Source: Tolypothrix brevis GSE-NOS-MK-07-07A
GTDB lineage: Bacteria > Cyanobacteriota > Cyanobacteriia > Cyanobacteriales > Nostocaceae
Reading direction: 5' to 3'
Length of the DNA: 64,000 bases
Assembly (NCBI GenBank): GCA_019358985.1
Contig: JAHHIJ010000039.1
Span: 1-64,000, forward strand
The stretch's first letter is position 1. Every line of letters begins with the position of its first letter. The notes under the pieces were generated by a model that did no database searches, was not told the DNA's origin, and worked only from the letters and a program-made list of their open reading frames with translations. This document shows, piece after piece, positions 45,751 to 53,606 of this stretch. A program made the translations under genes and the position numbers.

Positions 45751-46482
45751 TTAGCGTCCTTGCTGAGAATTGAACTCAACCATCTTGGTAATTTGCAGTC
45801 CAGACGATCGCACTTCATAAATTTTCTGTTCTACCAGAGGGGCATCTTTACTTAAAGGAGATCGGGGAATCTCCACTGCTTGGACGGTAAATGTGCGGTT
45901 AAAAGGAATACGCTCATCTCTACCAGTAGTGCGGTCAACTAAGATACGGGTAGCAATCATGTCTATTTCCCATTCCCCAGGTCGTACTGCTCTCGGTTCT
46001 GACAGATAGGAAATAATAGTGGTGCTACGCAGCTGACCTGAAAAGAAGTTTGTAGGAACTAATTCGGCAATCTTCGGTAGAGAAGCTTTGGCAAATTCCG
46101 GTTCTAGCAGCAGGGAAGCAAACCAAGTATTTGTGGGAATCCGCCCATTTCTACCAACTTGAATGCCTTGGTCTGGTTGATTAGTGCCAGTGAGTTTGTC
46201 ATCCCAGTTAAATGTTAGGGTTGTCCAATCACTAACTACCTTTTGAATTACAGCTGGATAGCGCCAGTTGCGGTCTTGCTCAGAAATGTAGATTGTCTCG
46301 CCATTTACTAACTGGGCAAAGGTCGTCTTGCGATCGGCGATTTTATTGACCCTGAAAGCGGTGAATAGAGTCAACAAAAATATCAGACCGTTAAATGCAG
46401 TTAGGCAGATAAAGCAAACAGCTAGGAGGTTTTTGGCTTCTGGAAGCAATGGAGCTTGAAGTCGTTTAATTTGCAGAGTCAT
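45751..46482 (-). CDS. VirB8/TraE-like conjugation protein
   Basis: 243 aa. A short cytoplasmic start, one membrane span (LLAVCFICLTAFNGLIFLLTLF) and a periplasmic domain with TVQAVEIPRS near the end. This is the plan of VirB8/TraE, the inner-membrane assembly factor of type IV secretion. Position between VirB6 and VirB10 agrees. The periplasmic part is not close enough to known VirB8 to be certain. Confidence 0.6.
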   Translation of the reverse strand: MTLQIKRLQAPLLPEAKNLLAVCFICLTAFNGLIFLLTLFTAFRVNKIADRKTTFAQLVNGETIYISEQDRNWRYPAVIQKVVSDWTTLTFNWDDKLTGTNQPDQGIQVGRNGRIPTNTWFASLLLEPEFAKASLPKIAELVPTNFFSGQLRSTTIISYLSEPRAVRPGEWEIDMIATRILVDRTTGRDERIPFNRTFTVQAVEIPRSPLSKDAPLVEQKIYEVRSSGLQITKMVEFNSQQGR

Positions 46483-46576
46483 ACCAAATTGGCATAAGTA
46501 GTATTGTTTGAAAATCCTGGAACAGCCTTGTGTTAAAGGTTTTTAATTCGTCTTAGAAAGTTCTGATGCCTGTCTT

Positions 46577-46640
46577 GAAAATAGGGACTAGGGACTGGGG
46601 ACTTTCCGCAAAATCCAAAATCTAAAATCCAAAATTGGTA
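46577..46640. repeat. Short tandem repeats of cyanobacterial type
   Basis: GGGACTAGGGACTGGGGACT followed by repeated AAAATCCAAAATCTAAAATC units. These heptamer-like runs are frequent filler between genes in filamentous cyanobacteria. Confidence 0.6.
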
Positions 46641-47759
46641 TTACCCCCTGCGGAGTAGAGCAATACTGGTTGCAGTTCCAATGGCACTGCTAAAAATATC
46701 GATTAAGCCTTTGACATTGGCAGAAATGCCGTTATAAATAGCCATTCCCCCACCTCCAGCTATCAATACCGCCAAAACTGGTGCAAAGATGCTTAGGAAA
46801 CATAAAAATGCTACATCAGATGCTAATTCAGCACCAGACTTCACCAGCACGACGGCTGCTAAACCTACTAAAATGTTGTAACCAAGTTGAACACCAAACA
46901 AGGAAATAAACCCTGTCAGCCACGCCCAAATAGGACGACCTTGTAATGGCAGTAAAGATAAACCAACTGCGATCGGTGCAAATAATGCCGTCAGCAGCAG
47001 AGCAGCTTCCAAAATATTTACAAAGCCCCATTGCAGGGCATACAGGATAAAGCGAATAATGGGGATGGCAGTATCTCGAAACACACTACCTGGATCATTG
47101 GCAAACTGAACAGCAGTACCGATTTGACCAGGCAAAGTTCTATTCCAAAGAAAACTACCAAAGTCTCGTAGTGGTTGGAGTGGAGATTTAGCTTGCTCTT
47201 CAGCTTTGGTAACAATTGCCTGTGCCTGGGCTTGCTTTGAGTTCCAGCATTCAACTAACTCTGTACCGACTTTTCCTTGACATTCGCTATAGAGGTTTTC
47301 TAGCTGTTGTCTAGCGATACTGCTAATTGCCACATTGGTAATAGCATCTCGAAATGTTAGTTCACCTACTTGAAGCTGAAGAACGCTTTGCACTTGGTTG
47401 TAAGCGAAGCCTCGGATAACAGTAATTGTCTTCGCCAGCATATTGCCGTTGGCCCCCAAGAAAATCATAATCACGATGGGCCAAACAAAGATTGATGCCA
47501 GTTCTGACCATGATTGCTTTTCAATGATTTCCTTGCCAGTGGTCAGCGCCACAAATAATATGCTGGCGGCTCCCAAGGTGATGCCCAATTTAATCAAGCC
47601 AATCCATAATGCCGAACCGAGCGGATCTAAAGTAACTAGCCAGACGGTATTCCACGACTCAACTGTGGCGCGAGAAAGTTCTAAAGAACTGGAGATAATT
47701 TCTAGGGCATCGGATTCTCCGCCTGTTACTGGAAATGATTGAGCAATAATGTGGATCAT
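46641..47759 (-). CDS. VirB6/TrbL-like membrane protein
   Basis: 372 aa with at least six membrane spans (LGITLGAASILFVALTTG, ELASIFVWPIVIMIFLG, FVNILEAALLLTALFAPIAVGLSLL, WLTGFISLFGVQLGYNILVGLAAVVLV, VAFLCFLSIFAPVLAVLIAGGG). A large loop between the second and third spans and the overall plan fit VirB6/TrbL, the polytopic channel component of the type IV secretion inner membrane complex. It lies between VirB5-like and VirB8-like genes, the expected place. Confidence 0.65.
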   Translation of the reverse strand: MIHIIAQSFPVTGGESDALEIISSSLELSRATVESWNTVWLVTLDPLGSALWIGLIKLGITLGAASILFVALTTGKEIIEKQSWSELASIFVWPIVIMIFLGANGNMLAKTITVIRGFAYNQVQSVLQLQVGELTFRDAITNVAISSIARQQLENLYSECQGKVGTELVECWNSKQAQAQAIVTKAEEQAKSPLQPLRDFGSFLWNRTLPGQIGTAVQFANDPGSVFRDTAIPIIRFILYALQWGFVNILEAALLLTALFAPIAVGLSLLPLQGRPIWAWLTGFISLFGVQLGYNILVGLAAVVLVKSGAELASDVAFLCFLSIFAPVLAVLIAGGGGMAIYNGISANVKGLIDIFSSAIGTATSIALLRRG

Positions 47760-48097
47760 GAGTGTCGAAAGCGTTAGCGATCGCAGCTAAAATTGACAGG
47801 ACTTACGGATAAGGAATGAGTTTGCTGAGTGTCCCATAAAGCCTGCGGCATAGCTCCGCTTAGGGCACAGCCTCTCGTAGAGAAGGGAAGACACAAAGAA
47901 ATGGAAGGTTTTGCGTAAATTGTAATTGCTTTACAATGTCTAATTAATTACTTAGAGCTAGTACAGCACGACATAAATAAACCAACCATATCCCTACTCT
48001 TAAAACTTGCTATAAAATAGCTAAAAAGGTTGATTAATCAGCTTTTTGACTTTTGACTTCCGCCTTACCGTACTAGCTCTAAGATTCCAATTCCTAG
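47760..48097. other. Intergenic region with repeats
   Basis: 338 bases between the VirB6-like and VirB5-like genes. It holds a small dispersed repeat at about 47830-47893 (CTCTCGTAGAGAAGGGAAGA) and an inverted-repeat element at 47951-48083. No gene was seen. Confidence 0.6.
47951..48083. mobile_element. Candidate MITE with 14-bp inverted ends
   Basis: CTTAGAGCTAGTAC at 47951-47964 and its exact complement at 48070-48083 bound a 133-base segment with no coding capacity. No clear target duplication was found. Confidence 0.45.
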
Positions 48098-48916
48098 CTA
48101 CTGCTTGTCAGAACCAAGGGTAATGCCACCAGGCATGATCAATAACCCCGCCTGTTGAGTGGCAGCATTGCCTGCGGCAACACTCTTACGGCGATCGGCT
48201 GTATTGATGGCTGAAAGTTCCTTGGCTGTTTGAGCGGTTAAGGTGTTACTCAATGCCCTGTCAATGCGTGCTTGCTGGGCTTCAATAAGCATCCGCTCGT
48301 TGACGCGACTGGTAAGGGCAGTCTGTTGGGATAGGTTTTGCAAAATGTGTTGGGTGACATCTAAACTTTGGGATTCCTCACCCAAGCTGACGCTTTCTTG
48401 AGTATCTTGTTGAGTAGCTTGCTTAATTTGAGCCATCTGACTTTGGGCTGTTTGGCTCAAAGTAGCCTGATTAGCAATCTCTGTGGCAAATGTTCTAGTA
48501 GCGTATTTACCAAGGTCTTCACGGATACCATAAGAGCTTTGACCATTGGTTTTGTTCTCCAAAGTTTCAGACAGCACCGCTCCAGGATCGTTGTTGGCAG
48601 AACCGTTCATGATTCCAGCCAAAACTTTGTTTAAATCTGGAATTTGAATTGCACCCAAGGCAGAATTGAGCAGATTGCCAAGAGGATTAAATAGGTCATT
48701 TTGAGCGAAATTTTTGACATCTCCCACAAAATCATTGATTTGAGATGCTGTGTCTGAGGTGAAAATACTACTACCAGTAGTTTTATTACTAACAGGAGCA
48801 GCTACCGGATCTCGACCGTTGTCTTGAGTGCGAGCAAGGGCTGGACTGGCGATAGAACCAAGTGACAAAATTAGAATCGGTGCTATCAATCTGATAAAGG
48901 TAAGTTTAGATTTCAT
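48098..48916 (-). CDS. VirB5/TrbJ-like secreted conjugation protein
   Basis: 272 aa with a signal peptide (LIAPILILSLGSIASPALA). The mature part is mostly alpha-helical and Gln/Ala-rich (ATLSQTAQSQMAQIKQATQQ, ALTSRVNERMLIEAQQAR), resembling VirB5/TrbJ pilus-tip proteins. It follows the virB4 gene by 33 bases on the same strand, the usual virB5 position. Sequence identity to known VirB5 cannot be judged. Confidence 0.55.
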   Translation of the reverse strand: MKSKLTFIRLIAPILILSLGSIASPALARTQDNGRDPVAAPVSNKTTGSSIFTSDTASQINDFVGDVKNFAQNDLFNPLGNLLNSALGAIQIPDLNKVLAGIMNGSANNDPGAVLSETLENKTNGQSSYGIREDLGKYATRTFATEIANQATLSQTAQSQMAQIKQATQQDTQESVSLGEESQSLDVTQHILQNLSQQTALTSRVNERMLIEAQQARIDRALSNTLTAQTAKELSAINTADRRKSVAAGNAATQQAGLLIMPGGITLGSDKQ

Positions 48917-48949
48917 AATTCACCTTCCTTAGTGCAGTTTTTAGATATA

Positions 48950-51900
48950 TCAACTTGCAATCAGGCGTTCTTGAGCCTGTTGGCCATCGTTACTTTCTTG
49001 GCGATCGCCTTCTTCTTGCAGAGATGCTCCACTTTGGTGCGGCCTGTCCGCAGGACTTACCCAATCACGCAATGCTGAGGTTTGATGTATCTCTCGACCA
49101 ATATGCTTAAAGCCTCTGTTTTCCTTCAAAGCAGGAATGTAAGCATCGGTAAACGCTCTCAGTCCTAACAGATTGCCTTTAGCGGTATCTGGATACTGAG
49201 CCATCACCCGTTCTCGTGCTTCCCGTTCATCTTGGTTATTGGCAACACTGGCCAGCATCATTTCTCCAGGGTAAAAGCGGGTACGCCAGAATCTACCACC
49301 TGTTTCTACTAGCCAACAGGAATAAAGGTCGCTGGTACGGGGCAAAAATGCTTCAGTTGCATTCTGACTGATAATATTGACGGGATAGCCCAGATACTGT
49401 TGGAAAGAAGCAATACCGCTACTGGTAATACGTCCGGTAATCCGGTAGGTCATGTTCTGCATAATTTGAGCGCCTGTCGAACACTCGCAAATGGTATCCG
49501 GGTCTTGGGACATCAGCAGAACAGCAATGCCTTCTTTTCTTCCCGTGGCACAGGTTTCGCCTATAATCTGGGCAAAGCCATCTTTACGTAATAATACGGA
49601 AAGCTCATCGCCAATAAACAAACTCTTAGGATGGGATAGTGCATTACGGATACAAGCACTATGGGCGTTAATTGCCATCAAGTAAGCATCCTGTTCGTTA
49701 CTCAATCCACTGAGGGCAAAGAATTTAATCGCCGGTAATGGGGAAAAAGTGCTGGGACGAGCGATCGCTTTCCCCAACCTAGATGCTAGTAAAGCGCTAA
49801 CCTGATTTTGGATTTGGTTAAGTGCCTGTCGGTCAATCTCTTCAAAGGATCTCAGATTAAGGCGCTCTCTAGTGCAGAACTTAACGAAATCTGGTAGTGT
49901 GGGTATCTGCTGCCATTCTGGTGAAAGCCAGCCCATCTCAAAGGCTTGGTTATAGCGAGTAATAATTTCTGGGTCTTTTAGAAATACATCCAAAGCTTTG
50001 ACTAGCAAGGCATCAACCCGTTGAGCTAGATGCGGGTTTTCGACTTTACCCATTGCGATCGCTGTTAATGCTTTGCGAATAAAATCCTTCCACGATTCCA
50101 TGCGCCGTTCCCGTTCTGACTTGTCGAAGCGTCGCAAATCTGGCGGTTCCAGTAGGTTACTGCTGCCACTGGAAATATCGTAATATGCTCCTTGCTCGCC
50201 CAAAAGTTCAATTGCCGTTTTGAAGGTGCTATTGCCACTGGCAGAGATATCCATACCAACAACGGGAATATTGTTCGCTAATGCCTCTAGAGCAAAGCGC
50301 CATCCCAAAACGCTCTTTCCTGAGCCGGAAGTACCTGTAATTAGAGCGCGTCCAATCTGTTGGTGAAATAAGTCAACATAAATAGGCTTGCCACCACGAC
50401 TGGTAAGGAATTCTACACCCTGTTTATCGATGTCCTTGGGGACAGTTAGGGGCATGATTCCAGCCACAGTATGGGTATCTAAAGTTATTCTGCGTTCGCT
50501 GAGATTGCCTCCGTGCAGCAACCATTTGCAGGTAATTGGTAGGGTTTGCAGCCAAATTTCCCAAGCAATATTACGTTCCCGAATTACTTTGGCAGTCTCA
50601 AAACTATTAGCTAATAAGTTGCAAGCGTGGGTTAACTCTTGGGCACTGTGACGATAAACTAGAAATACAGGCGCACAGTGCAATGCTTTCGTCCCTTCAT
50701 AAAGTCGTCGTTGGGCTTCAAAGGATTCCTCCTGTTTGATTTCCGCTCCAACGTCCCGTCCCTGTCCTTTGGTTATGGCTAAAGTGCGGGCTGTTTTGGA
50801 TTGTTTTGCCTGACGCGCTAGGTTGTCTTGGATTAAGAAGTCATTGCTGCGGCTGATTTCAATCCAAGCTTCTGTATCGTGGACGTAGCTGGAAGCAAGG
50901 ATTTTCCAGACCCACTTTAGCTGATCTTGGGCATTAGACCAACCGACGGGAGGATCAGTTACAACCATGACTCCACAAACCTTGCTTTTACCTGTGAGGT
51001 AAACTCGGTCATTATCTCCCCGATGTTCGGGACAAGCGGAACGTCCCTGTTGTCCTTCAATCAGTAATGTACAGATGTGTTTATCGGTGGTTAGGGTTTC
51101 TGTTAACTCCAGTCCCGTCTCAGTCTCCTTCAGTGTAATGACTTGGGGAATAGGAGGTGCTGCACCCTCATTAAATCGATTCCAAAGCCACTGCCACAAA
51201 TCTGTAGCATTGCAAGGTGTTACTTCTAAGCCAATTTTGGTATTGAGCAGCAATTCCCACTGGATAAATCCTTGCTGAAACCCTTGCAGTAAAAGCTTTT
51301 TGAAAAACTTTTCTTGGTAAATGCGCTTATTCCCTGTAATCAATTCAACTGCCCAAGAGCCGAATTTTCTACATTTTTCAATCAGTCCACCCACGAAATC
51401 CTTTTGCTGTGAACCAGCTTCATCATCGCTTGTCCAAGTACAGAAGGCGATTTGGTTCCAGATTTGGCGAGAACCTGCTTCCTTGAGTTGCTCCACCCGC
51501 AATTGCTCGTTGCGAAGCAGCACAGAAACTGGTTTCAAGTGGCAATCGTCTGCTAAGGCAGTAAGTAGGGTTTGGTGTTTGTGGGGTACTCCCTTGGTAA
51601 AGTCTGTGTGTAGGGGATATGACTCACTATCATCACTATAACAACCAGTACAAAAGGTAATTTTTTCACCGGGGGGTAGTTCTTTCAAACCCTCTTCGAT
51701 AGAGTGGGCAAATTCGCTGACCTCATTTTCATGCAGTATGTCATGCAGTCCAGCGATGCGGAACCCAAACACGAGTTGATACTGAGAGTTGCCTTTATCC
51801 AATAACAGGGCAGCCACTTCACGATCATCTTTCTTAATTTCTGCAATACAGCAGATGTTTACCTCATTTTGGAAGGGCATGAGCTTACTTTTGCCTCTAT

Positions 51901-52285
51901 ATTGATTCGGTACAATCAGTGGCTTGAATCGGATTTGCACTTGCGAGTCCCCGTAGCGCCGACGCACCCACCAGGGTCGATATTCGGGGATCGGTGAGAT
52001 GTAAATGCTGTTACTATTGCACCACTCTGTTCCTGGTGGATTACGCCATCGATCTAAAAACTGATGGGGCTGGTTGCCTGTGAGAATCCACCAGCTGATA
52101 ATTAGCCAGAAGGAGGTGGCAAAGAACCAACCCATACCCAAACTGAGTAAACCATTGGTGAGAACATAGCAAACTACAATGATGGCAATCCAAGGAAGTA
52201 ACTGTTCAGCCGGAATTGGCCCAATGCTGGCTTGTTTGCCCAGAATCCGATTGACTTTGATGAATTCTCGATTGTCTTGTACCAT
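48950..52285 (-). CDS. virB4: Type IV secretion ATPase, VirB3-VirB4 fusion
   Basis: 1111 aa. The first 100 residues have two membrane helices (LLPWIAIIVVCYVLTNGLLSLGM..WFFATSFWLIISWWIL in parts), matching a VirB3 domain fused to the ATPase. The VirB4/TraC part has Walker A GTSGSGKS at about residue 651 and Walker B SLFIGDELSVL at about 887, with the usual QDPDTI motif after it. VirB4 powers pilus assembly and substrate transfer. It is the best-supported gene of the operon and shows that this DNA carries a conjugation or secretion machine. VirB11, VirD4 and a relaxase were not found in the window. Confidence 0.85.
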   Translation of the reverse strand: MVQDNREFIKVNRILGKQASIGPIPAEQLLPWIAIIVVCYVLTNGLLSLGMGWFFATSFWLIISWWILTGNQPHQFLDRWRNPPGTEWCNSNSIYISPIPEYRPWWVRRRYGDSQVQIRFKPLIVPNQYRGKSKLMPFQNEVNICCIAEIKKDDREVAALLLDKGNSQYQLVFGFRIAGLHDILHENEVSEFAHSIEEGLKELPPGEKITFCTGCYSDDSESYPLHTDFTKGVPHKHQTLLTALADDCHLKPVSVLLRNEQLRVEQLKEAGSRQIWNQIAFCTWTSDDEAGSQQKDFVGGLIEKCRKFGSWAVELITGNKRIYQEKFFKKLLLQGFQQGFIQWELLLNTKIGLEVTPCNATDLWQWLWNRFNEGAAPPIPQVITLKETETGLELTETLTTDKHICTLLIEGQQGRSACPEHRGDNDRVYLTGKSKVCGVMVVTDPPVGWSNAQDQLKWVWKILASSYVHDTEAWIEISRSNDFLIQDNLARQAKQSKTARTLAITKGQGRDVGAEIKQEESFEAQRRLYEGTKALHCAPVFLVYRHSAQELTHACNLLANSFETAKVIRERNIAWEIWLQTLPITCKWLLHGGNLSERRITLDTHTVAGIMPLTVPKDIDKQGVEFLTSRGGKPIYVDLFHQQIGRALITGTSGSGKSVLGWRFALEALANNIPVVGMDISASGNSTFKTAIELLGEQGAYYDISSGSSNLLEPPDLRRFDKSERERRMESWKDFIRKALTAIAMGKVENPHLAQRVDALLVKALDVFLKDPEIITRYNQAFEMGWLSPEWQQIPTLPDFVKFCTRERLNLRSFEEIDRQALNQIQNQVSALLASRLGKAIARPSTFSPLPAIKFFALSGLSNEQDAYLMAINAHSACIRNALSHPKSLFIGDELSVLLRKDGFAQIIGETCATGRKEGIAVLLMSQDPDTICECSTGAQIMQNMTYRITGRITSSGIASFQQYLGYPVNIISQNATEAFLPRTSDLYSCWLVETGGRFWRTRFYPGEMMLASVANNQDEREARERVMAQYPDTAKGNLLGLRAFTDAYIPALKENRGFKHIGREIHQTSALRDWVSPADRPHQSGASLQEEGDRQESNDGQQAQERLIAS

Positions 52286-52382
52286 ATTTGTGTAATTCTC
52301 TGGTGCTGCATTAGTAGTCAGTCAACCAAGAAGTGACAAGTGAGGGGGGAGTAACGCGAAAAAGTGAGATTATGGTGAAGAG

Positions 52383-52421
52383 AGCAGGGGAGGCAGGGGA
52401 AGCTTCGGGAGCAGGGGAGGC
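52383..52421. repeat. GC-rich repeat, left of the four-helix-bundle gene
   Basis: GCAGGGGAGGCAGGGGAAG, then GGGAGCAGGGGAGG. It is the reverse complement type of the repeat at 52868-52939, so the two arrays flank the gene in inverted orientation. Confidence 0.65.
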
Positions 52422-52427
52422 AAAACA

Positions 52428-52865
52428 ATGAATAAAGAAGCAATCAAAGATCATAAAGATTTGGGAATTTATAAAATTGCCTTTGAAGCAGCAATGAAAA
52501 TTTTTGAGTTATCAAAGAAGTTCCCTGTCGAGGAGAGATATTCGTTAACCGATCAAATTCGTAGATCAGACGCTCCTAACGTCGCTACCGCTTCGCTATC
52601 ACGTTCTGTGTGTGCAAATATGGCAGAAGCATGGAGAAAACGGCGTTATGAAGCAGCTTTTATCGCTAAATTAAATGATTGTGTTCGCGGAGCGTGTCGT
52701 AGACAAGCAGAAGCTGCCGAAACTCAAACCTGGATTGAATTTGCTGTAAAATGCAACTACATGAATGTAGAATTAGGACGAGAAATTTATGCAAATTACA
52801 ACCAAGTTTTATCTGGTCTGGTGAATATGATTAATAATCCATCACCTTGGTTGAGAAATCACTAA
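52428..52865 (+). CDS. Four-helix bundle protein (S23/IVS family) with in-frame repeat insertions
   Basis: 145 aa. The S23/four-helix-bundle family (also called 23S rRNA intervening-sequence protein; related to the Avd of diversity-generating retroelements): HKDLGIYKIAFEAAMKIFELSKKFP, YSLTDQIRRS, SVCANMAEAWRKRRYEAAFIAKL, AETQTWIEFAVKCNY. Members are small basic bundles of unclear function. Two insertions of dispersed-repeat DNA stay in frame: 11 residues after QIRRS (DNA 52568-52600) and 8 after KLNDC (DNA 52683-52706). The gene is opposite to the conjugation operon, sits between two of its genes, and is framed by inverted GC-rich repeats, so it looks like an inserted cassette. Confidence 0.8.
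   Translation: MNKEAIKDHKDLGIYKIAFEAAMKIFELSKKFPVEERYSLTDQIRRSDAPNVATASLSRSVCANMAEAWRKRRYEAAFIAKLNDCVRGACRRQAEAAETQTWIEFAVKCNYMNVELGREIYANYNQVLSGLVNMINNPSPWLRNH
52568..52706. repeat. Two small dispersed repeats inside the four-helix-bundle gene
   Basis: GACGCTCCTAACGTCGCTAC and following bases (52568-52600) and TTCGCGGAGCGTGTCGTAGA (about 52683-52706) belong to the GC-rich palindromic repeats of Nostoc type. Both lengths are multiples of three. Confidence 0.6.
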
Positions 52866-52867
52866 AC

Positions 52868-52939
52868 CCCCCTGCGTCCCCTGCTCCCCCTGCATCCCCT
52901 GCTCCCCCTGCGTCCCCTGCTCCCCCTGCATCCCCTGCT
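52868..52939. repeat. Four 18-bp tandem repeats, right of the four-helix-bundle gene
   Basis: Four units alternating CCCCCTGCGTCCCCTGCT and CCCCCTGCATCCCCTGCT (52868, 52886, 52904, 52922). They abut the stop of the four-helix-bundle gene and the 3' end of the pilin-like gene. No spacers, so not CRISPR. Confidence 0.85.
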
Positions 52940-52951
52940 CCCAGTGAGGGT

Positions 52952-53584
52952 TTACCTGATGGCTGTTGTTCCTGCGCCATTACCGACAAATATGAAAGTG
53001 ATGACATCAATGGCAATTACGATGGAGAACGCTAAACCAACTTGAGTAACAATCGGTCGCCAGTCGTTACCTTGCTGTGCTTGGTTGTAAGCAAATAAGG
53101 AAGCAGCAGCAACCAGTAGCAAGAATGCACCTCGGATGAGGTTGAATGTTAAACCAACAACGTTGGCATCCAAAGTGCTAGTGGAACCGCCTCCTGCTTG
53201 GGAACTTTGTTGGGCTAAATTGTTGAAGAAGCTTTCCAACCCGCTTAAGAAAATAGCTTGGGCTGGAGTTGTAAAGGTATCGAGTAAAGCGGTAACAGTG
53301 ATAATGGCGGCAACAATATGCCAAAAGCGAATTTTTCTACCTAAATACTTTTCTAAAATTGGTACTGTCCGAATTACATACCCAATACTCAAGAAAACAA
53401 TGGTGGCACATCCCAAAATAGTGACGAATATGGGTTTGGTAGCTAACAAATAAATTCCAATCGCAAGACATAGTAAAATGAAAAGTAAGTCAGTGCGGTT
53501 GATTTTCAGGTTTCTCAAGTTGGTTGAAAATTTCCGAGATGGCAGCAGTTTTAACTGAGAAATGTGAGATTTTGTATTGTTCAT
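52952..53584 (-). CDS. VirB2-like pilin candidate
   Basis: 210 aa with four or five membrane segments: LLFILLCLAIGIYLLATKPIF, VTILGCATIVFLSIGYVI, a third (HIVAAIITVTALLDTFTTPAQA) that reads like a pilin signal ending in AQA, and two near the end (FNLIRGAFLLLVAAASLFAY, VGLAFSIVIAIDVITFIFVG). The last two segments after AQA form the two-helix layout of VirB2 pilins. So it may be a pilin with an extra membrane N-terminus. It lies upstream of virB4 in the operon as virB2 does. Confidence 0.5.
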   Translation of the reverse strand: MNNTKSHISQLKLLPSRKFSTNLRNLKINRTDLLFILLCLAIGIYLLATKPIFVTILGCATIVFLSIGYVIRTVPILEKYLGRKIRFWHIVAAIITVTALLDTFTTPAQAIFLSGLESFFNNLAQQSSQAGGGSTSTLDANVVGLTFNLIRGAFLLLVAAASLFAYNQAQQGNDWRPIVTQVGLAFSIVIAIDVITFIFVGNGAGTTAIR

Positions 53585-53606
53585 TTTTCTCTTCTCGTTT
53601 GTAGAA

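Noticed and set aside
45630-45818. Earlier start for virB10
   Set aside because: It would run through the 75-bp palindrome and overlap the VirB8-like gene; the ATG at 45629 has a good ribosome site.
52868-52939. CRISPR array
   Set aside because: Units are contiguous 18-mers without spacers and no cas gene is near.
52831-53035. Short frames across the GC-rich 18-bp repeats on both strands (GAGDAGGAGD and PAPPASPAPP type)
   Set aside because: They are translations of a simple repeat and overlap real gene ends.
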